Shown piece after piece: positions 1 through 7,180 of a stretch of 15,631 bases of DNA (within the stretch, counting starts at the first letter, position 1; each line of letters begins with the position of its first letter). Where the stretch lies: assembly GCA_035291645.1 (NCBI GenBank), contig DATDRQ010000285.1, positions 1-15,631 on the forward strand. The letters run 5' to 3'. Source of the DNA: DATDRQ01 sp035291645 (GTDB lineage: Bacteria > Chloroflexota > Anaerolineae > Anaerolineales > UBA4823). The translations under genes were made by a program, and so were the position numbers. The notes under the pieces are model-generated. The model was not told the DNA's origin, made no database searches, and worked only from the letters and a program-made list of their open reading frames with translations.

Positions 1-1446
1 CTCACCGATTTCTTGAACTTGCCTCCCGGAGGCCCAATCCTCACGGAAAGGGTGCAGGGCCGGGCGGGGGAAATCCTTGCTGGTTCCCCATCCAGTAAAC
101 GCAGGCAAGCGCATCCAACCAGACCGAGGCGCCACCAACCGGCTGAATAAACCGGCCAGGCGCTGGGCAAGGTGAAAGCGGCGCGGGTTGGAGGCAATCC
201 AGGTATACGCCTGTAGTCCGAGCGCGACGGCCGGGGGAACCCTGCGCTCCGGGTGAGGAGAACCCAGCTCGATTCCTCCCGCCCGCACTCTGAGCAATAA
301 ACCGGGAAGATCGATATCGACCGGGCAAGCCTCCTGGCAGGCTCCGCACAGAGTCGAGGCACGCGCCAGTTGCCCAAATTCTCTTTGACCGAATAAACCG
401 GGCGAGAGTACCGAACCGATCGGTCCGCTATAGGGAGTGCCCTGTCCTGCCCGGTCCACATATGCATGCCCGCCGATCTCGCGGAAAACCGGGCAGGCGT
501 TCAAGCAGGCCCCGCAGCGGATGCACAACAGCGCCTCCCCCAGTGGAGAATGGCGCACGGCTTCCCGCCCGTTATCCAGCAGGATCAGATGGCGTACCTC
601 AGGTCCATCCGGGTCTCCCGGCTGGCGAGGTGAGTGGATCAGAGTCGTATAGACCGTCATTTTCTGCCCGGTCGCGGATCGAGCCAACAAGCTCAACAAC
701 AGCGCCAGATCGTCCAAATCCGGCACCAGGCGCTCGATCCCCATCAGGGCGATGTGCACAGGCGGAAGAGTAGTGACCATACGCCCGTTGCCTTCGTTGG
801 ACACCAGGCAGATGCTCCCGGTCTGACACACGCCAAAATTAACCCCAGATATTCCGACACCCGCCTCCAAAAAAGTCTGCCGTAAGATCTGGCGGGCAGC
901 AGCGATCAGGGTGGGAATATCGTCGCTCAGGGGAATCCCGAGTTTTTCGTGGAAAGTCTGGCCTACTTCTGCCCGGCGAAGGTGGACAGCCGGCGTGATG
1001 AGATGGGCAGGACGTTCGCCGCGCAGCTGGACGATGAACTCGCCGAGATCGGTTTCGACCGGGTGCAGGCCGGCCTGCTCGAGAGCCCGATTTAACTCGA
1101 TCTCCTCGCTCACCATGGTCTTTGACTTAGCGATCACCCTATTGTTATGTTCTTGGGCAATCCTCAAAACGATTTGGATCGCCTGCTCGGCATCGGCAGC
1201 CCGGTGTATGGTGAACCCATTCGCCTGGGTGTTTTGGATAAATTGAGCGAGATAGCTGTCCAGGTTTGCCAGGGTTTGGGCGCGGATCGCGTGGGCTCGC
1301 CGGCGGAGTGCATTGGCGTCCCCAGGCAAAGTTGCCATGGCTTGAAGGCGAGCCTTCACCCGCCGCTCGGCATTCGTATCCAGAGCGGATTGTAAGACAG
1401 GATCAGCCAGGGCTGCGCGGATGTGCTGGTGGAAGGCGTCTGGCAT
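1..1446 (-). CDS. lutB: LutB-like iron-sulfur lactate utilization protein (3' end cut by window edge)
   Basis: The frame is open for 482 codons from ATG at 1446 to the left edge with no stop, so the C-terminus lies outside. LutB is the central subunit of LutABC, the cytoplasmic iron-sulfur complex that oxidises L-lactate to pyruvate. The N-terminal part (about residues 60-290) is an LUD domain containing KSKTMVSEEIELN (107-119) and GVCQTGSICLVSNEGNGRMV (205-224). Two 4Fe-4S motifs follow: C308-x2-C311-x2-C314-x3-C318-P, then IGGHAY; and C367-x2-C370-x3-C374-P, then VDIDLP. The segment TGWGTSKDFPRP near the edge is the expected LutB C-terminal region, so only a short piece should be missing. 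It lies 46 bases after lutA and is probably cotranscribed with it. No clear Shine-Dalgarno sequence precedes the ATG. No other start codon was found in frame in the 24 bases upstream of it. Confidence 0.93.
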   Translation of the reverse strand, partial: MPDAFHQHIRAALADPVLQSALDTNAERRVKARLQAMATLPGDANALRRRAHAIRAQTLANLDSYLAQFIQNTQANGFTIHRAADAEQAIQIVLRIAQEHNNRVIAKSKTMVSEEIELNRALEQAGLHPVETDLGEFIVQLRGERPAHLITPAVHLRRAEVGQTFHEKLGIPLSDDIPTLIAAARQILRQTFLEAGVGISGVNFGVCQTGSICLVSNEGNGRMVTTLPPVHIALMGIERLVPDLDDLALLLSLLARSATGQKMTVYTTLIHSPRQPGDPDGPEVRHLILLDNGREAVRHSPLGEALLCIRCGACLNACPVFREIGGHAYVDRAGQGTPYSGPIGSVLSPGLFGQREFGQLARASTLCGACQEACPVDIDLPGLLLRVRAGGIELGSPHPERRVPPAVALGLQAYTWIASNPRRFHLAQRLAGLFSRLVAPRSGWMRLPAFTGWGTSKDFPRPALHPFREDWASGRQVQEIGE

Positions 1447-1492
1447 CGGGTAGAGGCTAACTGTTATAGTGCAAACCGGATCGTCGCCTGGC

Positions 1493-2221
1493 TCAGCGCG
1501 CCGCTAAAACCTCGGCGATGTGGATGGCGCGCGGCGGTAGGCCGCGCCGGTGCAAACCGCCGTTGATGTGGGTGGCGCAACCGGCATCACAGGAGACGAT
1601 GTGCGGCGCGCCACAGGCAAGCATGTTCGCGATCTTTCTCTCGAGCATGGCTGCGGAGATCTCCGGGTGTTCGATAGAAAATAGCCCGCCAAAACCGCAA
1701 CATTCTTCACTGGCGGGGAGCGGGACGATCTCGGCGCCGCGCACTTCTCCAAGCAGCAGGTGCGGCTGGCGCTTAACCCCGAGCCCTCTCAGCAGGTGAC
1801 AAGAAGCATGATACGCCAGGCGACCGGGGAAGCGCGCCCCCAGGTCGTGGACCCCCAGCACGTCTACCAGGAATTCCGTCAATTCGAAAGTCCGCTCTGC
1901 CAGCGCTCGCGCAGACGCATCCCACTTTTGATCACCATTGAATAATTCCGGATAACCATGCCGGATCATCGCCGCGCAAGAACCGGAGGGCATCACTACC
2001 GATCCGGAGGTATTTCCGAACACCTGCAAGGTATGCGCGGCCATGCGGCGAGCCTGAGATCGCATCCCGGCGTTGAAAGCCGGCTGGCCGCAGCAGGTCT
2101 GCCCTGCGGGGAAATCTACCTGCGAACCAGCACTCTGTAAGACCTTAAAGGCTGCCAGGGCAGTGTCCGGATAAAACGAGTCCAGGATGCAGGTCACGAA
2201 TAATTGAACAGGCTGGGGCAT
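1493..2221 (-). CDS. lutA: LutA-like lactate utilization subunit with two CCG domains
   Basis: This 242-residue protein is the usual size of LutA/YkgE, a small iron-sulfur or heterodisulfide-reductase-like subunit related to GlcF. Two cysteine-rich CCG domains are visible. The first has C11, C43-C44-G45 and C82. The second has C141-H142, C174-C175-G176, C211 and C215. These cysteines are the known cluster ligands of the family. It is the first gene of a minus-strand operon with lutB, and its role is oxidation of L-lactate to pyruvate in the cytoplasm. The start at 2221 gives the expected N-terminus (QLFVTCILDSFYPD); no good ribosome binding site is seen. GlcF-type glycolate oxidase subunits share these domains, but they are longer and carry ferredoxin motifs, so LutA is the better call. 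Confidence 0.92.
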   Translation of the reverse strand: MPQPVQLFVTCILDSFYPDTALAAFKVLQSAGSQVDFPAGQTCCGQPAFNAGMRSQARRMAAHTLQVFGNTSGSVVMPSGSCAAMIRHGYPELFNGDQKWDASARALAERTFELTEFLVDVLGVHDLGARFPGRLAYHASCHLLRGLGVKRQPHLLLGEVRGAEIVPLPASEECCGFGGLFSIEHPEISAAMLERKIANMLACGAPHIVSCDAGCATHINGGLHRRGLPPRAIHIAEVLAAR

Positions 2222-2279
2222 GCTGCCAGGAATTCTATCCCGATTTATAGGTTTTGTGTTTTGAAAATTCTATCAGGCG

Positions 2280-2308
2280 ATTTTAAGAATGCCCTGCTGA
2301 TAACCCAA
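2280..2308 (-). promoter_or_regulatory. Candidate lutA promoter
   Basis: Read on the minus strand, TTGGGT (2303-2308) is followed after 17 bases by TAAAAT (2280-2285). The -10 matches the sigma-70 consensus at five of six bases, the -35 at three. It lies about 60 bases upstream of the lutA start and points into the operon. The match alone is weak, so position and spacing carry most of the weight. Confidence 0.3.
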
Positions 2309-2356
2309 ATGTCCTATTGCCTCGCAGGGAGATGATGTTACAATCCGGCAACGCTA

Positions 2357-2370
2357 AATCGGGTCCGATT
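2357..2370. promoter_or_regulatory. 14-base palindrome, possible operator
   Basis: AATCGG-GT-CCGATT has perfect 6-base arms and lies in the divergent region, about 50 bases upstream of the candidate lutA -35 box. Dyads of this size are typical binding sites of dimeric repressors or activators, and lut operons are often controlled by a GntR-family regulator. No regulator gene is in the window, so which promoter it serves is unknown. Confidence 0.3.
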
Positions 2371-2616
2371 AGTCTTGTTTTTGCCGGTAGGCTACGATCA
2401 ATGCGATACGGGGGTATCTCCGGCGGGGTTTGATTGAAGGAGGTGATTGTATCCATTGAACGATACCCGACCATAAGCTTTCGAAGGGGCGGGCAATTCC
2501 CAACCTCAATTCAATCCTCCAAATTCAACGAGAAATAAACGCCCCTCTCACTCTCGTGCGGAATACTCACCGGGAGATTGGTTTTCTGTAGAACTTTCCT
2601 GACTAGAAGTATTACC

Positions 2617-2622
2617 AAGGAG
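2617..2622 (+). promoter_or_regulatory. Ribosome binding site fixing the start of the sialidase-like gene
   Basis: AAGGAG ends nine bases before ATG 2632. The reading frame is open further upstream to an ATG at 2578, but that start has no such site and would bury the signal peptide behind 18 extra residues. Confidence 0.75.
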
Positions 2623-2631
2623 AAACGAACG

Positions 2632-4146
2632 ATGCGTAAGAAATATCTTGTTTGGCGTGTCTTTGCGCTGGTTACCATACTGGTGACAGTGGGTGTACTC
2701 ACGGCATCAGCCGCAGCGTATACAGCCTCCCCGCCCGTGCTCGCTTCTGCGGCCGTTAGCCCGTTCGCGGGCTGCACCGCGGATGCAGGCCAGGTGGGAA
2801 CCGTCTATGCAAACACTGAAGTCGAGCCGTGGGTGGATGTAAACCCAACCAATCCGGCTAACATCGTCGCGACCTGGCAACAAGACCGCTGGAACAACGG
2901 TGGTTCGCGCGGCCTTGTCGCCGGTGTTTCCACGGATGGAGGCACATCCTGGTCCCAGGTGGTCGTCCCGGGATTAAGTGTCTGCTCGGGCAATGCGACC
3001 CTCAAGCGCGCTTCCGATCCCTGGCTCACCTTCGCGCCGAACGGCGATCTATACCATATGAGCCTTTCGACCAGTACCGGCATTACTGCGCAGGGGTTCC
3101 CCGACAGCGCCATGTTGGTCTCGAAATCGGTGAACGGCGGTCTCGCCTGGAGCGCTCCGGTAACCTTGAAATTCGACCAGGGTCCAAATGTCCTCAACGA
3201 TAAGAACTCCATCACCGCCGATCCGAACGATCCGGATTTCGTATACGCGGTCTGGGACCGGCTTACCCTTGCCTCTGGAAAGGCCCCGCCGCTGGAAGTC
3301 TTCGAGCACGCGATCGGGTATCGTGGTCCAACCTGGTTTGCACGCACGACCGATGGCGGCAATAACTGGGAGCCGGCCCGCATGATTTATGACCCCGGTG
3401 CGGTCAAGCAGACCATCGGAAACCAGATCGTAGTCCATCCGCAAAGCGAAGGGGGCGACCTGTTCGACTTCTTCAACCTGATCTACAACTTCAAAAACGC
3501 TAAAGGCGTGCGGGGGATGAACGTCGCCTTCCTGCGTTCGACCGACCAGGGCGAGACCTGGTCCGAGCAGGCCCAAATCATCGACAAACTCTTCAGGGCA
3601 GTTATCCGCGATCCGCAGGATGGTGCATTGGTGAGAACCGGTGACATCATCCCGGATGTGGCGGTTGACCCGGACAATGGCAACCTGTACGTGGTCTGGC
3701 AAGATCTGCGCTTTTCCGGAAAAGCAGACATCGCCTTCACCATGTCCGAAGATGGTGGTGTGACCTGGTCGCCGACGATGAAGATCAATGGGAACTCTGG
3801 CACCGCTCAGGCTTTCACACCTTCTGTCCATGTGGCAGAGGATGGCACAGTCGGGGTGAGCTTCTACGATTTTCGCAGCGACGTTGCGGGAGATGGACAG
3901 CTCACGACTGACCATTGGCTGCTCCACTGTCACTCGGATTGTGACAGCCCTTCAAACTGGACGGATGAGACGCGCGTTACACCCGTCTCATTCGACATGA
4001 GGGCAGCCCCAATTGCAGGGGGCTTCTTCGTAGGCGATTATGTGGGATTGTCCTCGATCGGGGATGACTTCGCCTCGTTATTTGTTTCTACGACAGCGCC
4101 GTTCCCCTCAGCCGATGCATTCTTCTCACTGGTCGGCGCGCCGTAA
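2632..4146 (+). CDS. Secreted sialidase-like (Asp-box/BNR) beta-propeller protein
   Basis: The protein has 504 residues. The start at 2632 follows a strong Shine-Dalgarno sequence and gives a clear Sec signal peptide: MRKK, a hydrophobic core at about 6-24, and a likely cleavage after ASAAA (residue 29). The rest is a beta-propeller with Asp-box repeats (S/T-x-D-x-G-x-x-W): STDGGTSW (100-107), SVNGGLAW (degenerate, 165-172), TTDGGNNW (239-246), STDQGETW (303-310) and SEDGGVTW (372-379). It belongs to the broad sialidase/BNR superfamily of exported proteins. I see no FRIP-type arginine motif or other obvious sialidase active-site residues, so a glycan-binding or structural role is as likely as hydrolysis. 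Cysteines at 48, 118, 433 and 437 could form disulfides outside the cell. There is no C-terminal LPxTG sorting signal. It appears to be monocistronic, with a hairpin 38 bases downstream. Confidence 0.85.
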   Translation: MRKKYLVWRVFALVTILVTVGVLTASAAAYTASPPVLASAAVSPFAGCTADAGQVGTVYANTEVEPWVDVNPTNPANIVATWQQDRWNNGGSRGLVAGVSTDGGTSWSQVVVPGLSVCSGNATLKRASDPWLTFAPNGDLYHMSLSTSTGITAQGFPDSAMLVSKSVNGGLAWSAPVTLKFDQGPNVLNDKNSITADPNDPDFVYAVWDRLTLASGKAPPLEVFEHAIGYRGPTWFARTTDGGNNWEPARMIYDPGAVKQTIGNQIVVHPQSEGGDLFDFFNLIYNFKNAKGVRGMNVAFLRSTDQGETWSEQAQIIDKLFRAVIRDPQDGALVRTGDIIPDVAVDPDNGNLYVVWQDLRFSGKADIAFTMSEDGGVTWSPTMKINGNSGTAQAFTPSVHVAEDGTVGVSFYDFRSDVAGDGQLTTDHWLLHCHSDCDSPSNWTDETRVTPVSFDMRAAPIAGGFFVGDYVGLSSIGDDFASLFVSTTAPFPSADAFFSLVGAP

Positions 4147-4184
4147 CCACAGAGATCGTATCGACCGCCCAAGTATTTAAACAG

Positions 4185-4211
4185 CCACCCCGGGAAAACC
4201 TCCCGGGGTGG
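4185..4211 (+). terminator. Hairpin, probable transcription terminator
   Basis: CCACCCCGGGA and TCCCGGGGTGG form a perfect 11-bp stem around a 5-base loop, 38 bases after the stop codon at 4146. The stem is very stable, but the following bases (TCTGCAAATTT) are not a proper U-run. It may therefore be a weak intrinsic terminator or an mRNA 3'-end stabiliser. Confidence 0.6.
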
Positions 4212-4358
4212 TCTGCAAATTTAGAGCAATCCTGTATGGACATACCAGATAATCTGGCTTTCGACCATTCGATATGAAAATCATTGGTTTTTGTAGAGCG
4301 AAAGACAGGATCATGACAATCGATGAACCGACCACAATTCAATTCTTTTATGCACACT

Positions 4359-4374
4359 CCTCAATTAATCGAGG
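4359..4374. promoter_or_regulatory. Imperfect 16-base palindrome at the glgP promoter, possible operator
   Basis: CCTCAATTAATCGAGG is a dyad around ATTAAT with one mismatched pair. It ends 10 bases before the TATAAT box and covers the place where a -35 hexamer would lie (4362-4367), which itself does not match TTGACA. A dyad in that position suggests a promoter controlled by a DNA-binding protein. Confidence 0.35.
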
Positions 4375-4384
4375 GAGGATCATT

Positions 4385-4390
4385 TATAAT
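4385..4390 (+). promoter_or_regulatory. Candidate -10 box of the glgP promoter
   Basis: TATAAT is a perfect -10 hexamer, 46 bases upstream of the glgP start codon. No good -35 hexamer is present at 16-18 bases upstream; a palindrome occupies that place. Confidence 0.4.
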
Positions 4391-4436
4391 TCAGTGTTTA
4401 CTTTGCTTTAATGATTTATAAGGAGCTTACGAGTAT

Positions 4437-6632
4437 ATGGAGTATTTTCACGCCGAATATCCGAACCGCTTCAACCTGCCTCGCCGGATAAACCGGCTCG
4501 GCGAACTCGCCTATAACCTGTGGTGGACCTGGAATCCTGATTCACAGCGCCTGCTCATGCGGATCGACCGCGACTTGTGGGATCGCTTGAATCACAATCC
4601 GGTCCGCTTCCTCCGGACGGTCGAGCGCGCCAGGCTCGACGCGATGATTCATGACAGGTATTATCTGGAATTTTACGATCGAATCTTCCGCTCGTTCGAC
4701 CAGTACATGCAAAAAACTCACACCTGGTGTGCCCGCACTCACCCGGAGTTCGAGAACCGGCCCATCGCCTACTTCTCTACCGAGTTCGGTCTACACGAAA
4801 CCCTGCCGATATACGCGGGTGGGCTGGGGATGCTGTCCGGAGACCACTTAAAGGGCGCCAGCGCTCTTGGACTTCCACTCGTTGCAGTCAGTTTTTTGTA
4901 TACGAAAGGATATTTCTCCCAACGAATCACCGAAGATGGCTGGCAGGAGGCTCATTCTTTGCGCTTGCGCTTTGAAGACCTGCCGATCCTGCCAATTAGA
5001 ACGGACGAAGGCGAGCAGGTGACCGTCTCAGTCGAACTGCCTGGTCGCGAAGTCCACGCCCGATTATGGAAAATCCAGGTCGGCCGCGTACCGCTCTTTC
5101 TCTTAGATAGCGATGTTGACGGAAACTCCGCTCCTGATCGGGATCTGACCGCCCGGCTGTACAACAGCGATATGGAGATGCGCATCTCCCAGGAAATCCT
5201 GCTCGGTGTCGGAGGCGTGCGGGCGCTGCGTGTTTTAGGATATAACCCGAGCACCTGGCATATGAATGAAGGACACTCCGCTTTCCTCAACCTGGAACGG
5301 GCCCGCGAGATGGTAGCCTCCGGCCATAGTTTTGACCAGGCTCTGGCGCGCATCCGCGCCACCGCCATCTTCACAACCCACACCCCGGTTCCAGCGGGAA
5401 ATGACGAGTTTCCCATGTGGTTGATGGATAAATATTTCTCTCAACTCTGGTCTGAACTCGGTCTGGATCGAGAACAGTTCATGGATTTAGCAAGCCATAA
5501 GAATCCCTGGGGGGAGACTTTCAGCATGCCCGTCCTGGCAATCCGCTCTTCAGAGCACATCAACGCAGTCTCCGAGCTGCATGGCCGGGTAGCCAGGAAG
5601 ATGTGGCATGCACTCTGGCCAGATCTGCCTGAGGAAGAAGTACCGATTACCCACATCACGAACGGAGTCCATGCCTTCACCTGGCTGGCGCGTCGCCTGA
5701 GGAATCTTTTCGACCGGTACTTTGACGCCGACTGGGCCGATCGGCTGGACGATCCGAAGATGTGGGAGAAGATCGAGACGATTCCAGACGCCGAACTGTG
5801 GACGGTGCGGCGTCATCTTAAGCGCAAGCTGGCCTATTACATGCGCGAGCGGGCCCGTGATCAGTGGCTGAGAGGCGGCGTTCACCCGGTGCAGGTCGTC
5901 GCGGCTGGCGTACTATTAGACCCTTACGCGCTGACCATCGGATTCGCCCGCCGCTTCGCCACTTACAAGCGCGCTAACTTGATCCTGCGCGACCTCGCGC
6001 GCCTGCTCGATATCATCAATCGACCCAATATGCCCGTGCAGATCATTTTTGCCGGGAAAGCCCATCCCGCCGACGAACCAGGCAAGCTCTTAATCCAGGA
6101 GGTCTACCGGATCGTGAAGAAAGCCGAGAACGGCGGCCGGTTGGTCTTCCTGGAAGATTACGATATGAACCTGGCTCGCTATCTTCTCCAGGGTGTGGAT
6201 GTCTGGCTAAATACCCCGCGTCGCCCGAATGAAGCTTCGGGCACCTCCGGGATGAAAGCCGCCATGAACGGGGTGCTTAATTTTTCAGTGTTAGACGGCT
6301 GGTGGCGGGAAGGCTATAACGGTTCGAACGGTTGGGCGATCGGCGAAGATCGGGATTACGATAATCCCGATCTGCAGGACCAGGCAGATGCGGAGAGCCT
6401 GTATGACAGCCTGGAAAACCAGATCATCCCGTTGTATTACCAGGAGCGCTCCTCGGATGGGCTTCCAGGGGAATGGATCGGGCGGATGAAAGAGTCTATG
6501 CGCACCATTTCACCACGTTATAACATGCATCGTATGGTGAAGGATTACGTCGAACGCCTTTACCTGCCAGCGCTAAATTCGAAGCCGATCCTGCACGAAT
6601 TCAAGCCGGTCTCTCCAGAGTTGCCGCGGTAA
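4437..6632 (+). CDS. glgP: Alpha-glucan (glycogen/maltodextrin) phosphorylase, GT35
   Basis: This 731-residue protein removes glucose units from the non-reducing ends of glycogen or maltodextrin with phosphate, releasing glucose 1-phosphate in the cytoplasm. The N-terminus (LGELAYNLWWTWNPDSQRLL, 21-40) is the DUF3417-type region of the bacterial/archaeal phosphorylase branch (TIGR02094 type). The conserved core includes YFSTEFGLHETLPIYAGGLG (112-131), MNEGHSA, FTTHTPVPAGNDEF, RFATYKR (506-512) and AGKAHPAD (539-546). The pyridoxal-phosphate lysine is K607 in EASGTSGMKAAMNG. All expected motifs are present. It is shorter than E. coli GlgP (about 815 residues), as expected for this branch. ATG 4437 follows AAGGAG (4420-4425) by 11 bases. 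The UPF0316 gene starts four bases after its stop codon, so the two are probably one transcript. Confidence 0.95.
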   Translation: MEYFHAEYPNRFNLPRRINRLGELAYNLWWTWNPDSQRLLMRIDRDLWDRLNHNPVRFLRTVERARLDAMIHDRYYLEFYDRIFRSFDQYMQKTHTWCARTHPEFENRPIAYFSTEFGLHETLPIYAGGLGMLSGDHLKGASALGLPLVAVSFLYTKGYFSQRITEDGWQEAHSLRLRFEDLPILPIRTDEGEQVTVSVELPGREVHARLWKIQVGRVPLFLLDSDVDGNSAPDRDLTARLYNSDMEMRISQEILLGVGGVRALRVLGYNPSTWHMNEGHSAFLNLERAREMVASGHSFDQALARIRATAIFTTHTPVPAGNDEFPMWLMDKYFSQLWSELGLDREQFMDLASHKNPWGETFSMPVLAIRSSEHINAVSELHGRVARKMWHALWPDLPEEEVPITHITNGVHAFTWLARRLRNLFDRYFDADWADRLDDPKMWEKIETIPDAELWTVRRHLKRKLAYYMRERARDQWLRGGVHPVQVVAAGVLLDPYALTIGFARRFATYKRANLILRDLARLLDIINRPNMPVQIIFAGKAHPADEPGKLLIQEVYRIVKKAENGGRLVFLEDYDMNLARYLLQGVDVWLNTPRRPNEASGTSGMKAAMNGVLNFSVLDGWWREGYNGSNGWAIGEDRDYDNPDLQDQADAESLYDSLENQIIPLYYQERSSDGLPGEWIGRMKESMRTISPRYNMHRMVKDYVERLYLPALNSKPILHEFKPVSPELPR

Positions 6633-6636
6633 GGCA

Positions 6637-7164
6637 ATGGAATTCACATTAACTACTCAAGCCCTGCTGAGTGCGGGGATAATCTTCGCCTTGCGAGTTG
6701 GCGATATGACGCTCGACACCTTGCGGGTGTTGTTTGTGATGCGCGGCCGTAGAGGCATTGCCTGGGTGCTGGGTTTCTTCCAATCTGCCATCTTTGTTTT
6801 GGCAATCACCTCCGTGCTCGCCAACCTGAATAATCCCCTTAATATCATCGGTTATGCCGCCGGCTTCGCAACCGGAAACGTTCTGGGCATCACGATAGAA
6901 AACCGGCTGGCGATCGGTCACGCCAACTTACGCATTATCAGCTCCCGGCGGGGAGCCGCCATCGCCGAGTACCTGCGTTCAGCCGGGTATGCAGTTACCG
7001 AGATCCCGGCGCGCGGCAAGGATGGCATGGTGACCATGCTGGCGGTGAGCGTCCTGCGCAAGAATATCGAACAGGTGCGCAGCTCGGTTAATAACGTCGA
7101 TCCGGAAGCTTTTATCACCGCAGAGGATATCCGCCCACTCCGGCATGGCTACTGGCGCGCCTGA
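6637..7164 (+). CDS. UPF0316 membrane protein (DUF5698 plus DUF2179)
   Basis: The protein has 175 residues. The N-terminal half has three probable membrane segments: about 8-28, 41-60 (GFFQSAIFVLAITSVLA) and 67-86 (NIIGYAAGFATGNVLGITIE). The acidic, arginine-containing stretch RVGDMTLDTLRVLFVMRGRR (20-39) separates the first two and is typical of UPF0316 (YebE-like) proteins. The C-terminal half (about 95-165) is a soluble DUF2179 domain like the one at the end of YitT proteins. The biochemical role of the family is unknown. The start codon is four bases after the glgP stop, and TAAGG over that stop codon can serve as its ribosome binding site, so translation is likely coupled to glgP. Confidence 0.85.
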   Translation: MEFTLTTQALLSAGIIFALRVGDMTLDTLRVLFVMRGRRGIAWVLGFFQSAIFVLAITSVLANLNNPLNIIGYAAGFATGNVLGITIENRLAIGHANLRIISSRRGAAIAEYLRSAGYAVTEIPARGKDGMVTMLAVSVLRKNIEQVRSSVNNVDPEAFITAEDIRPLRHGYWRA

Positions 7165-7180
7165 GGTCGCACGACGCCGA

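Larger units (their letters stand above)
2222..2631. other. Divergent intergenic region between lutA and the sialidase-like gene
   Basis: These 410 bases separate two divergent genes and should hold both promoters. They contain a candidate lutA promoter (2280-2308), a 14-base palindrome (2357-2370), a 6-bp inverted repeat (2292-2297 with 2324-2329) spanning the candidate -35 box, and the Shine-Dalgarno sequence of the downstream gene. The stretch is less GC-rich than the flanking genes. No convincing promoter for the plus-strand gene was found; TTGGTT at 2578-2583 is the best -35-like hexamer, but no -10 sits at the right distance. No RNA gene or riboswitch fold was recognised, and the short reading frames here look like chance. 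Confidence 0.6.
4147..4436. other. Intergenic region before glgP
   Basis: These 290 bases hold the downstream hairpin of the sialidase-like gene (4185-4211), then an AT-rich stretch with an imperfect palindrome (4359-4374), a TATAAT box (4385-4390) and the glgP Shine-Dalgarno sequence AAGGAG (4420-4425). Nothing recognisable was seen between 4212 and 4358. Confidence 0.6.

Noticed and set aside
41..349. 102-codon minus-strand frame at the left edge
   Set aside because: It is a different frame from lutB, which reads through this stretch with its second iron-sulfur motif and C-terminal region.
2283..2474. 63-codon minus-strand open frame in the divergent intergenic region
   Set aside because: It has no ribosome binding site or recognisable protein features and overlaps the candidate promoter and palindrome.
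2578..2631. Upstream extension of the sialidase-like gene to ATG 2578
   Set aside because: It has no ribosome binding site, while AAGGAG precedes ATG 2632. The later start also gives a clean signal peptide at the N-terminus.
3710..3725. Perfect 16-base palindrome GCTTTTCCGGAAAAGC
   Set aside because: It lies within coding sequence for a conserved-looking propeller strand (RFSGKA). About one palindrome of this size in four such windows is expected by chance.
3049..3933. 294-codon minus-strand open frame
   Set aside because: It lies antisense within the sialidase-like gene, has no family motif, and looks like a by-product of GC-rich codon use.
4088..4357. 89-codon minus-strand open frame over the hairpin and intergenic region
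   Set aside because: It overlaps the end of a real gene and the hairpin, and its translation resembles no known protein.
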